From: Diplocarpon mali
Taxonomy: Eukaryota > Ascomycota > Leotiomycetes > Helotiales > Drepanopezizaceae
DNA length: 64,000 nt
Direction of reading: 5' to 3'
Assembly (NCBI GenBank): GCA_024741835.1
Contig: JAENRP010000158.1
Location: 361 to 64,360, forward strand
The notes under the pieces were generated by a model. That model searched no databases, was not told the origin of the DNA, and worked only from the letters and a program-made list of their open reading frames with translations. The stretch's first letter is position 1, and each line of letters starts with the position of its first letter. A program made the position numbers and the translations under genes. This document shows, piece after piece, positions 35,900-45,832 of the stretch.

Positions 35900-38800
35900 A
35901 GAGGTTTTACTACCATTTTCATCTATTCTCCCTTGCCTATACGCATTATACGACCTGACTCGACATTCTAACGCTTTTAGCCAACTAATACCATACTCCC
36001 TACTATCCTAATCAATATAAGCGAATACTAGCAAAAAGAAGCTTAGGAGCTTAGCTTTAGTAGAGTTATGCTCTAGGATAGGAAGTCATAGTACATTTGG
36101 TACACTAAGCTAGAGTTTCAGGCTGAATTTCTGCGCCTCTAGAAGCATATAGAGAAGCTAAGACAGGTTAATAATCCTAAACTATATGCTATAAAGATAG
36201 GAAACCAAGCTCCGCTCTATAAGAATAAAGCTCCATATCTGCTAGATTTAAAAATAGAACTACCGCAGCTTGAAAAAATTGTAGAAGGACGGGATTAGAG
36301 AGTATTGCAAAGCTACTACAAGTTGTACTAATAGTAGGAAGCTACTGATTAATAAACGCCAGCTCTACTACTACTTGTAAAGATAATAGCTAAAGACGTA
36401 GAGCTGGAGTATAAAATGGCGGTAATGCAATACAATCTTATAGTAGAAATGTGGAAAAGGAATAGGAGCTCCTATACTCAATTATACTATTGGATTACTA
36501 AGATAGTATACCTTATATTACTTCGAGCAGTACAATATGACTATAAGGAAGCGGGGAAACTGTCAATTCAATGGATTGTGGAGCACCTGCGTAGGGAACT
36601 AGCCCCTTTTAAGGTTAGTATAACGGAGTTAATTTGGGAAGACTATAATACTAAGCTCTTTGAAATAAGAAGCAGTAAAGTGGACCTAAAGACCTGGCTT
36701 GCTAGCTTTAGGGAGATCTACTAAGAAGTATAAACGTATAGAATCCTAGAGGTTTAAAGCTCCCTTGCGATTACAAAGTTTCTATAGTTAGTTTACTACT
36801 AAGCTCCTACTTGGTCCTAGCAGACTTAGGCAGAGCTTATTAGAGATAATAAGCTAGGTCTAAAGTATAGAAAAGATATAGTCTACTATATTAATTAGTT
36901 CTTAAGCTTAATAGAGCAAAGCCTCGCAAGCTCCTTATTAAAGGCAACCCTTAGAGTATATGCCTCGCTTAAAGGAGTAGGCGATTATACTAATTTAGGA
37001 GCATTAAGTAAAGGCAAGGCGAAGAAGACTCTTAAGGGGAGCATTAAAAAGTGCCCTTGCCCTTAGGTTAAAAATCACTTCTGGAACTTAGAGGAGTGTA
37101 ATAGGCTGAAATATACCTTAACTAGCGCTAAGGAAGGTACGCTTTGAAACCTCCCTAGCTATAATAAGGTTAAAAGAACGCGTGAAAACCTTGCTTCCTT
37201 AGAATAGAAAGAGCTCTGAGCTAAGCTCTCCTATTTCAAATACGCTCCTATAGATTAATTTAAAGAAAGAATATCTGCTGAAGCTTTAGGAAGCGGCAAA
37301 TCCAAGATTATAGCTACCCTCTTAGATCCAACTCTCTTCGAAGACTTTACCTTAGGAATATACTCTACCCTTAAAGCTTCCTACGCTCTTTCGAATACAA
37401 CCCTATTCGATAACTGCGCCGCAATATACCTTATTAATTAAGAGGAGCTTCTAGTTCTTAGATTATTGAAAATCGCATATCCCTAGGACTATATAAAGGC
37501 AGGGAGCTCGAGTCTGCTAATAAGGGGGAGGGGTATACATTTAATAAAAGGGGTTCTCGCTAATAGAGGAGACTTGGAGCTTAGGAATATAGCGCTTATA
37601 GATAGGTTTAATATTAATATTATCTTAAAGCCTCTTTTAAAGAAGGCTAGAGTATAGTATATAGGCCTAGACGTAATGCTCTAAAGGGGTATAGTAGATA
37701 ATAACGTAGTTGTGAAGTAGCTAGAGCGTAGGTCGAACGTTATAGTGTTTAAATATAAGCCTATTAACTTTTATAACGCTTCTAACTCGCTGTGCTATAC
37801 TTAACTAACTTGCCTAGCTTTCCCTACTTTATAACGGCGTCTGCGAAGCTAATATAAACCCCTAAGGAGCAGCGTATTCCTAAGAGCTAGAAACGATTCG
37901 GCAGATATTTAGCACCTTCGATCAGGCTATTTAAGAGCTAAGGCGCTTAAGAAGCTTATATTAAACGCAAGGGGAGTAAAGATTAAGAGGAAGCTATAAA
38001 TCAATTATAAAGCTTGCGCTTAGGCAAAAGCTAAGCAAAAGCCTTTTAAGAGAGAGTCAGATTTTAAGGCTTTAAGACCGTTCTTTAGGTGCTCCTAGGA
38101 CTTATTTGACTATAGTACGTTAAGCCTCTCCTTAGAAAGCTGGCTTCTCTTAATTAAGGATAAATTTAGTAGGAAGTTATTTAAATATACTCTACTTTAT
38201 AAGTCCCTAATACTAGTTCTAAGAGCTCTTTAATCTTTTAAAGTATAGGTAAAGCGCTATTATAGCCTCTCCTTATATATTTTAAAGAGCGATAATAATA
38301 CCTTAATATTCCTCCTATAAGGAGTATTGAAATATAAAGAGTAGTGCGAAGCTAAAGGCATAGAGGTAGAAGTCATTCTATCTTATACTTATAAACTAAA
38401 TGGAGCTTTTAAGAGAGCGGGAGTAGAGATTATTAAAAAGGTACTTACTATACTAATCTCTACTAACCTCCTGGAGTACCTATGGCCTAAAGCTGTACTA
38501 GCTGCAATATACCTTTATAATATTGGCCTATTAAAGCGCAGGAGATGGAAGAGTCCAAATAAGGTACTTTAGCTTTAGTTTAGATAATACTTTAAGTAGT
38601 ATAATCCGCAGATCACTATAAAGCTTACTACCGATTTAAGACTAGAATAGGAAGGTATAAAAGCATATAAAGCGCGCGTATACCTATTAGCAAAGGAGAG
38701 GGAAGCTTTAAAGAATAAGAGAGCTTTTAAAACCATACTATAAGGGTATATTAGATACCTAATTAGTTACTACGCTACTAATATATATAGGATCTAGGTG

Positions 38801-41365
38801 CTTAAGCTCCGAAAGGTTATAATCTCTTGAAATATCAAATTCGATAAGTCCAAATTCTACTTTAAGAAGTATGAAAAGGTGGCTGGCCACCTACTCTTAA
38901 TTATTAAAGAGATTATACAAATAATCGAAAAGGAGGAAGAGGAAGCTTAAGACGCTAAGTTAATTATTAAAAATATAAAGGGAGCTTTGGATAAGCAGCC
39001 TGCGGATAACCTAATAGGAGGTAAGCCTATTAATCTTTTACTAATAGAAGCTCTGAGCTCAGATCTATCGAAGGCTCTTATCCCCTATAAGGCTACTTAT
39101 AGCGTTTCTACCCTAGCTACTTAAGAGCAGCTGCCTAGTAGCAAAGGGTTAGACGCTTTAAGACAACTATTAATAGTTAGGAGGAGCGTCGAAAGCGATA
39201 TTATAAATGCCAGTTCCGCTAAGGAGCGCAATACTAGGCCTCTAGTTGCTATATAGACTAAGCAATCGCAAGGGCAGGAGCAGGCCCCTTAATTACTAGA
39301 AGCTCTACTATAGGCAACTGGTAAAGAAGTATGCCAGCTCTTATTAGAAGTACCGATCGATCGAAAGCTACGCCAAGATATGGAAGCTCTTAAGGGTAAT
39401 ACCGAAAGAGGGAGCTCTTTAAAACTAATAGAAGCTCAGCCTGAAGTACTTAATATAAGGGCCTTCCGAAAACGCAAGAAGCCTAATGAGGAGTAGGAAA
39501 TAGTACCTATACTACTCTGTAGGTTAAAAAGGAGAAGAGGGAGCGGGAATACCATATATATAATATGCGTTAGAGATCTCCTGCTAGCCTTTGAAAAACT
39601 TAAAACATATTAGTTAAAGTAGGTAAATAGCTTTATATCGACTTTCTAACTAAGTCAAGAGCCTATAAGAACTGATAGAGAAGAGTATAAAGTAGTATAC
39701 TGCGTTATTGCTGCGGCGACTTAATCTAAAAGCTCTAGAGGAAACTCTACCCTTCCAATCCTACCTTAAGATAAGCTTCCTAAAGCGCCAACTTATTAGA
39801 AGGAGCTTGCAAATCACCCTTTCGGAGAGCAATTTAAAGAGGGAGCCAGAACTGAGATTAGGAACCTAGAAGCGCGCAATTGCTAGAGAGTGATCGATAG
39901 AAGCGAGGCTACTATAAGGCCTATACTACTAAAGTAGGTCTTTAACTATAAGCTAAGCTCCTCTAAGGAGATTAGCCGCTTTAGGTCAAGAATAGTAGTA
40001 AGGGGAGATCTTTAAGAGGAAGCTTCTATTTTCTCTACCTATGCTGCGACGCTCGCATTAAGATCTTTTAGGGTTATAATAGCGATAGTCGCTAAATTCG
40101 ATATAAAGCTCTAATAGTTCGATGTTGTCAACGCCTTTATAAATGCTAAGAGAGACCCTTAGAGCGCGCCAGTTGTTTGCTTCTTATTAGATGGTTAGAA
40201 GTAGAAAGATAAGGTAGTAGAGCTCGATCGCGCCTTATACGGCCTTCGAGACTCCCTAGCGCTCTAGTATAGGGATTTCACTAGTACTCTTAAGTCTCTG
40301 AAGCTTACCCCTCTTGGTAAGGAGCCTTGCATATTCGTTAATAAGGAGAGGACTGTGTTTATAGCCTTTTATATTAATAATATATAAGTAATATACTACT
40401 CCTCTTATATAGAAGAAGCTTAAAAGACTATAGAGGGACTGCGCAAAGCATACGAATTAATAGCTATAGGAGATGTTAAGTAGTTCTTAGGGGTAAGAGT
40501 CTCTTGAGATAGGAAGCAGGGTACAATTACTCTGCTCTATGACGCTTATATCAAGAAGATAGCGAAGAGGTTCGGCCTTAATATAGGGCGTTTCCTTAGT
40601 ACGCCGCTCCCTTACTTTGAACTTAAAAAGAACTACGAAACAGCTCCCTACTTAAGAATTAAGGAGTTCTAGGAAAAAGTAGGCTCCGCCTTATATATAG
40701 CTATTATACTGCGCTTAGATATAGCTTTTGCAATCGCCTAGCTATCTCATTTCTATATAAACCTAAGCTCCGAATATCTTAAAGCTATCAATTGGATAAT
40801 TTGCTACCTTTTTAGTATACGCTTCTTAAGAATCACTTATAGTCGATTTAGCAGATCAAATAACCTAATAGTATCGTCAGATGCTTCCTTTGCAAATAAC
40901 CTAGAGATAAGGCGCTCCTCCTATGGTTTTATTATATTCCTATTTAGAGGAGCAATCGTTTGGAAGGCCTCGAAGCAACCGACAGTTACTACTTCTACTA
41001 TAGAGGCTGAGCTCCTAAGAGTAGCGCATATAGCGAAGGAGATAATAGCTTTAAGAAGGTTCTTTAAGGAAATATAGCTTAAGGTAGAAGCTCTATAGTC
41101 TATATTTTACGATAATCAATAGATAATACGGCTTATTACAGGAGACTCTTAAAGGATTTCTATAAAGCTCTGATACATTGATATATATAATATATAGCTA
41201 CAATAGGAGCACTAAAAAGGGAGCTTTCAAGTGGCCTATCTCCCTACTAAGGATATGTACGCAGATGGCCTTACTAAAAACCTTCTTTAACAAAAGTTCG
41301 AGAGCTTTATTAAGCTTTTAAACCTCTAAGACGCAAGAGGTCAAGTCGAAAAGCTAGCATTTTAA
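35900..41365 (+). pseudogene. Copia E gag-pol polyprotein, about 1,820 codons in one frame
   Basis: Frame 2 without a shift. Gag runs from about 35930 (start uncertain; no ATG survives at the front), with its best open part at 36416-36724. A Cys/His knuckle-like CPCP...HFW...EECNRLKY lies near 37050-37110. The protease near 37400 reads LFDNCAA. Integrase has its HHCC part around 37900-38030 and core around 38080-38560, including GAFKRAGVEIIKK and LWPKAVLAAIYLYN. RT is about 39930-40430: FDIKLWQFDVVNAFINA (one stop read as Trp), ALYGLRDS, and YINN for the Y-V-D-D loop. RNase H is about 40870-41290: SSDASFANN, TTSTIEAELLRVAH, and YADGLTK near the end. The terminal TAA at 41363-41365 may itself be a RIP stop. 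Confidence 0.85.
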
Positions 41366-41475
41366 ATGCTCTACAATCCTTTCATATCTCCTTTATAATA
41401 GCAAGTAGGAAGGAAGCGCAAGATAGGGTTCAATTTTCTTATACTAATATATAGGAAGGCCTAAAACCAACTCCC

Positions 41476-42285
41476 TTAGATAATCAGAACCTTTAGCAGC
41501 TTTGCAAATAATATAAGGGCGCGTCCCTATTGAGAAGCAATAGACTCCTCCGGTGGCATAACCCTAGGAGCAGCCTGGGAAGCAATAATAGGAGCAGCCG
41601 CAGGAGCCTCAAAAGCCTCTGCGAGGCGGGAGGCGAGGCTAAGAGGTGCTATAATCGGCAGCAGGAGCTCCTAAGCTACTGGTTCTAGGAAGCTATTAGC
41701 TATAGTACGAGAAAGCTTATAATAACTTACCTTCCGACGATACCACCTCCTCTGTCTCTTTCTAGCGCGCCTTTCGAAGCTCCTCTCTTATCTTCCTCTT
41801 AGTGGCGGCAAGGCCCTAAACTACTTATTAGTGGCAAACTACCTAGAGGGAGCTTGAGAACGTACTATAGCATTACTATCGTTCTCCTCTAATAAGAATA
41901 CGTAGTCTTCCTACGCCTTTAAGGCGCCGACGGGAAGCTCCTAGCACGCGTGGCCTCCCTTCGCATAACAAAAGCAGCGTACTCCTACTATGCTATTAAA
42001 GCATACGCCAGCCGACTTCCTAGCTAGGAAGCTCCGAACGTACCCCTTATATAGTATATTCCTTATTAGCCTTTGCTCTAGCTTGCGGCGGGAGGAGGGA
42101 GCTGCAGAAGGGACCGCCGGTGTTCTAGAAACTACGGCCTAAGGGGTAGCAAGGAGGGGAAGGGGCGCGCTCCCTCTTAGGGGTATTACTATATCGAACG
42201 TCTTAAGCGCGTTATTATCCTCCTGCTATCTGCTGCGCTAAGAAGCTCTAAGCTATATTTAAGCACAACGACTTTGCTATAAGTC
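41476..42285 (-). pseudogene. antisense ORF of Copia E, at least 270 codons
   Basis: On the strand opposite gag-pol, between pol and the 3' LTR. One frame runs from 42285 to 41476 with only RIP-type stops, and can be read further upstream to about 42480. It has a Pro/Ser/Ala-rich N-terminal third, a basic stretch, then a Cys cluster at 42003-41944: CFNS, then a few residues on RCFCYAKGGHAC followed by x-E-L-P. A basic RRARKRQRRWYRRK segment follows near 41740, then an Ala/Pro-rich tail. In Copia F the same positions show Tyr at some Cys codons, as RIP would give. It resembles small Cys-cluster proteins seen near fungal retrotransposons, but I cannot name a family. It might act in nucleic-acid binding; that is inference. 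Confidence 0.6.
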
Positions 42286-42660
42286 TTTAGCAGGAGTAAG
42301 GGAGTACAATTAAGAAGCTTATAATAGTAGCCTTAGTAGGGCGCTCCTTAGAGTTATTATTACTATTCTCTATTTTAAAGTGATTATTTAAAGAAGTATA
42401 AGGAAGGAAAGCTTTATAGGGGAAAAACGCGTACTTTTATAGGCGCGCTGCCTTTATTAACTTTCCTTTATCACCTGATTTAGCTTCTATTTCATAGAGG
42501 AAGCACTTAGAACGCGCTCCCTCTTTCATTTATTATAGCTTTATTAAGTAATTTTCATTATTCTAAAAGCTAAGGAGTATAATAAAGGAGTCTTGTATAC
42601 TAGATCTGGTGCTAGTTATAGCTAAGCCTAGCTTAGGAGCTGCTTTTTACCTAAGGGGTG

Positions 42661-42832
42661 TATTGCGCTATAAGGAGCCTTAGGCACTAAGGCATCTAAG
42701 GACTGGCTTATGTAATGTACCCCTGAAGTGGCCACGGAGCACTTCTATAAAGGGAGCTCAGGTATATAGTTAGAGTAGAATTTTACAAGCTTCTGCTACT
42801 ACTGAGAATCCACCTCTAAATACAGCACGACA
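42661..42832 (+). repeat. Copia E 3' LTR
   Basis: 172 bp, TATTGCG (from TGTTGCG) to CACGACA, followed by CTAAG. Confidence 0.93.
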
Positions 42833-43129
42833 CTAAGGTAAACTTACTTATAGTAATTAGTAGTAGTAGTAGTAATTGTTTCTACTACTATGCATTAGCC
42901 TTACGCTATAGTAATAGGAGTAAGGGACTTATATAAAAGTATATAGTTATTATACTAAAGAAGGAAGATCTTATAAAGGAAAAATAAATTTAAGTATATA
43001 ATGCGACTTGCGCTAAATCAAATATAAAATGGCTCTATTTGTATAATAACGCATTAAGTATATTACTATATGAAAATCATCATAACTTACTAACGCTTAT
43101 AAGTAAGCGTTCTTAAAGGGGGGGAGTAG
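42833..43129 (-). pseudogene. Gypsy B 3' region with start of its antisense ORF
   Basis: Holds the first codons of the B antisense ORF: an intact ATG is the complement of 42893-42895, and a short run of TAC codons gives Tyr repeats. The rest lies beyond Copia E (35658 down). Next come AT-rich sequence, the hairpin AACGCTTA/TAAGCGTT, and the polypurine tract directly before the 3' LTR. Confidence 0.6.
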
Positions 43130-43436
43130 TATAATAGCTGTACCTCTACTTAATGCAATTACTTAGGAGTACAGCGTTATAAGGTTTTGCAATCTCGATT
43201 CGACGTAGGGTTATCTTAAATCGACCCTAAAGGTGTAAAAGGATATTCTTATATAATATTATATAAACAGATAAAGAGCCTTAAGCTGCTTATATATATA
43301 AGGAAGAAGGGTTCTCCCTTAAGGAGGGCTCTCTAACTTCTTTGTTTCCTTTATATTAGACCTATAGAATACGCCTTTTGCACCACTTCTTACTCCTATA
43401 CTTGATCTCGCACTTCGGCGGTTCTGTATCGTTACA
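43130..43436 (+). repeat. Gypsy B 3' LTR
   Basis: 307 bp, TATAATAGC to CGTTACA, preceded by AAAGGGGGGGAG and followed by the ACACC target site. Confidence 0.92.
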
Positions 43437-44202
43437 ACACCTATCGAGTACCGAATCACTGGCTTTCAACAGGTATATTATTTCCTAAGACAGGGATATA
43501 GTATATATGCGACAAAAGGGCCAAGGCCAAAGGCTAGAACTAGTCGACACTTCTTAAGAGGGCTATAAGCAACAATACCTAGAGCAAAGAGCAAGAGGAG
43601 CTTACTTAGCTATAATCTGCCAGCTAAAAGCTTCCTTCGATTTGTCAGCGGTAGCCTAATACTAGGATCTGATAGTTCAGGATATAGAGAATCTAAATAA
43701 GCGACTCAAATGGATCTGAAACAACCTTAAAAGAGGCCTGACCTACTTTACCATTAATCTATAAAACGCTAAACTATTTGCATTTATTAATAGATCTTTT
43801 GCTAATAACAAAGATTTAAGCTTATAGATCGGCTATATCATTATACTAACTACTAAAGAGGAAGGAGAATCGCAGTTTACTCTAAAAGGCAATATTCTAT
43901 ACTATAGCTCGATGAAGTATAAGAGAGTGACAAGAGCTGTACTAGCCTCCGAACTGTATGCTATAGTGGCGGGTATTAATATGCTAGTTTCTATGGCTAT
44001 AACGATCGATATAGTAACAGCTAAGCTAAGTCTACCCCGCCTCCTTACTATTATATATACAGATTCCCTCTCTTTATATAAGTGTATTGTCAAATTAGGT
44101 ACTATAAAGGAGAAGCGATTGATAATTGATATAATAGCTATTCGACAATCGTACGAGAACAGGGAGCTTACAAAGATATATTAGATCAATAGCGCCAGTA
44201 AC
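43437..44202 (+). pseudogene. Copia H polyprotein, segment 3: end of RT and RNase H
   Basis: Resumes the frame cut at 28680. SLAFNRYI opens it, then QYLEQRARGAYLAIICQ near 43580, and LNKRLKW. RNase H has FAFINRSFANN (Asp of FTDASFANN lost). KRVTRAVLASELYAIVAGIN and YTDSLSLYKCIVKLGTIKEKR (in part) lie in the long open stretch 43912-44184. It ends with the GTAAC target site of Gypsy C; the next codons are at 51784. Confidence 0.88.
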
Positions 44203-44518
44203 TGTAACAATACAGAACCGCCAAAGTGCGAGATCAAGTATGGGAGCAAGAAGTGGTGCAAAAGGCGTATTCTATAGGTCTAATACGAAGGAAACGAAGA
44301 AGTTAGAGAGCCCTCCCTATAGGAGAGCCCTTCTCCCTTATATATATCAGCAGCTTAAGGCTCTTTGCCTATTTATATAATATTATATAAGAATATCCTT
44401 TTGCACTTTTAGGGTCGATTCGAAATAACCCTATATCAAATCGAGATTGCAAAACCTTAAAACGCTATAAATGCTATACTCTTAGGTAATTGCATCAGTT
44501 GGGGGTACAGCTATTACA
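44203..44518 (-). repeat. Gypsy C 3' LTR
   Basis: 316 bp, TGTAACAATACAG to TATTACA. It carries the 9-bp insertion relative to the 307-bp subfamily. Confidence 0.93.
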
Positions 44519-44753
44519 CTACCCTCCCCCTTTGAGAACGCTTGCCTATAAGCGTTAGTAGGTTATAACGATTTTTATATAGTGATATACTTAGCGCATT
44601 ATTATGCAAATAGTACTATTTTATATTTGGTTTAGCGCAAGTTGCATTATGCACTTAAATTTGTTTTTCCTCTCGCAGGATCTTCCTTCCTTAGTATAAT
44701 AACCATATATAACCGCATAGGTCCCTTACTCCTATTACTATAGCGCAGGGCTA
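44519..44753. other. Gypsy C 3' untranslated region: polypurine tract complement, hairpin, upstream of the antisense ORF
   Basis: Starts with CTACCCTCCCCCTTT, the complement of the polypurine tract. A hairpin GAACGCTTG-ccta-TAAGCGTT follows at about 44536-44556. The remainder is AT-rich with no reading frame. If the antisense ORF was expressed, its promoter would lie here or in the LTR. Confidence 0.6.
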
Positions 44754-45686
44754 ATACATAGTAGTAGAAACAATTACTACTACTACTACTAACTACTATA
44801 AGTAAGTTTACCCTAATCTAGGGTCGAATCGCATCTAATATACGTAGTGCCGATCCCTTTACTATTAGGCGCCCTTGCAATGGCCTACCGCGTTTATTAT
44901 TGCTAATATATATAGTATCTTATGCGCGATATTGCGTATAAATGCGAGTTTGAATCAGAGCGTAGTAAGAAGTGCTACTAGTGCTAAGAGCAAAAGGCGG
45001 AGTACATCCCTATAAGTACCTTGAATTAAGTCCAAAGTTTTAATTGCGCTAACACTTATTTATAGCTTCCCTCCTATATTAGTAAGGAGTTCGCAGCGCT
45101 ATCTGCAGCCCTTAAGGAGTGGCAGGGGGAGGCTCCCTAGCAGCAAGAGGGGGACGACGATAAAGATAACGATAATGCGCATGCGGTTTTAGTAAGGAAC
45201 TGTAAGATGCTCTATTAGAAGGTAGTCTAGCGCGCCTAAATCCTTATCAACCTCCTGCTAATAGCTAGCGTAAAGGCTCCGATTAGCCGCTCCTAACTAA
45301 AGCGTACTAGCCTTATAGAGCTCTATTCTATAGCTAAGGCTATAGTAAGCTAGCTAAAGGGGGTCTAGGCGATAGTTGCTATAAGTTCAACCTAAATTAG
45401 TATCGAATCAATTGCTAACTTTCTAATAGGAGCGCGGTGACTTTATTAAGTCTTGGCTAGTAAGGTTAAAGTAATCCAGCTGAACTATGCTAGGCCTCCT
45501 AGGGTCTATCGCTATATTAATAGAGTAGACCGCTATAGTAGTAGAGTCTCTTATAAAGGGAGGGGGGCTTGCAGTGATAAGGGTGGCATTAGGCGCGGCG
45601 GCTAATAGGGCGGCGCCAGCGGTAGCAAAAGGAGGTTAGGGTCGTTCCAAGTAGGGGCGTAGATAAGAGGCGAGCTCTAGCTCTAA
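44754..45686 (+). pseudogene. antisense ORF of Gypsy C, 311 codons, unrecognised product
   Basis: Opposite in strand to gag-pol of the same element. Frame 3 from ATA 44754 (ATG at the same place in B and D) to TAA 45684-45686. The nearer TAG at 45660 is TGG in the undamaged remnant of A, so it is not the original stop. The distance from start to that codon is 906 bp in both C and D, with no indel. Features: Tyr run from a TAC repeat (about codons 7-11), a hydrophobic stretch (PIPLLLGALAMAY, about codons 33-45), a Cys pair KKCYxC followed by EQKAEYIPI (about codons 66-80), SKEFAALSAALKEWQGE, a Gln/Asp-rich spacer, a long Leu/Ile-rich helical part, and a basic Gly/Arg/Ser-rich tail. Stops are all RIP-type. 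I recognise no family; a structural or nucleic-acid-binding accessory role is only a guess. Confidence 0.65.
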
Positions 45687-45775
45687 AACGGAGTTAGAGC
45701 TTATCTCCCTAAGCGCAAAGGAGGAGGGGTCGGAGGAGTTATAAAAGGAGGAGGCAGTAGGCCTAGTATTATTAT

Positions 45776-45832
45776 TTTTATATTTTTTATTATTTTTCTC
45801 CTTTTTTTTTTTTTTTATTTATATTTTTAGAT
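45776..45832. repeat. T-rich low-complexity tract between pol and antisense ORF
   Basis: Homopolymer-rich tract (A-rich on the pol strand) found at the same place in A, B, C and D. It follows the pol stop on one strand and the antisense ORF on the other, so it could be a shared 3' end region. Just before it (45670-45700) is an inverted pair AGCTCTAGCTCT/AGTTAGAGCT. Confidence 0.6.

Larger units (their letters stand above)
35659..42832 (+). mobile_element. Copia E: complete LTR retrotransposon nested in Gypsy B
   Basis: 172-bp LTRs (35659-35830, 42661-42832), start TGTTGCGCC and end CAGCACGACA, with a perfect CTAAG duplication (35654-35658, 42833-42837). A purine tract AAGGGGTG lies before the 3' LTR. 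One gag-pol frame runs on the plus strand, and a second long frame runs on the minus strand between pol and the 3' LTR. It is inserted inside the antisense ORF of Gypsy B. RIP is moderate, lighter than in its sister Copia F. Confidence 0.94.
28681..43436 (+). mobile_element. Gypsy B: chromovirus LTR retrotransposon, plus strand, nested in Copia H and host of Copia E
   Basis: 307-bp LTRs (28681-28987 and 43130-43436). The target duplication is ATACC on the left (28676-28680) and ACACC on the right (43437-43441); the single difference is a CpA to TpA RIP change. Without Copia E the element is about 7.6 kb. Order: gag, pol, A-rich tract, antisense-ORF region, polypurine tract (AAAGGGGGGGAG) and 3' LTR. 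Copia H closes in frame when B is removed. Heavy RIP. Confidence 0.92.

Noticed and set aside
43902..44093. 63-codon minus-strand ORF
   Set aside because: Shadow of the Copia H RNase H frame on the plus strand, which matches the family much better.
44880..44882. ATG 44880 as start of the Gypsy C antisense ORF
   Set aside because: Gypsy D has GTG in a context suggesting the C copy's ATG was made by RIP; the upstream start at 44754 is ATG in B and D.
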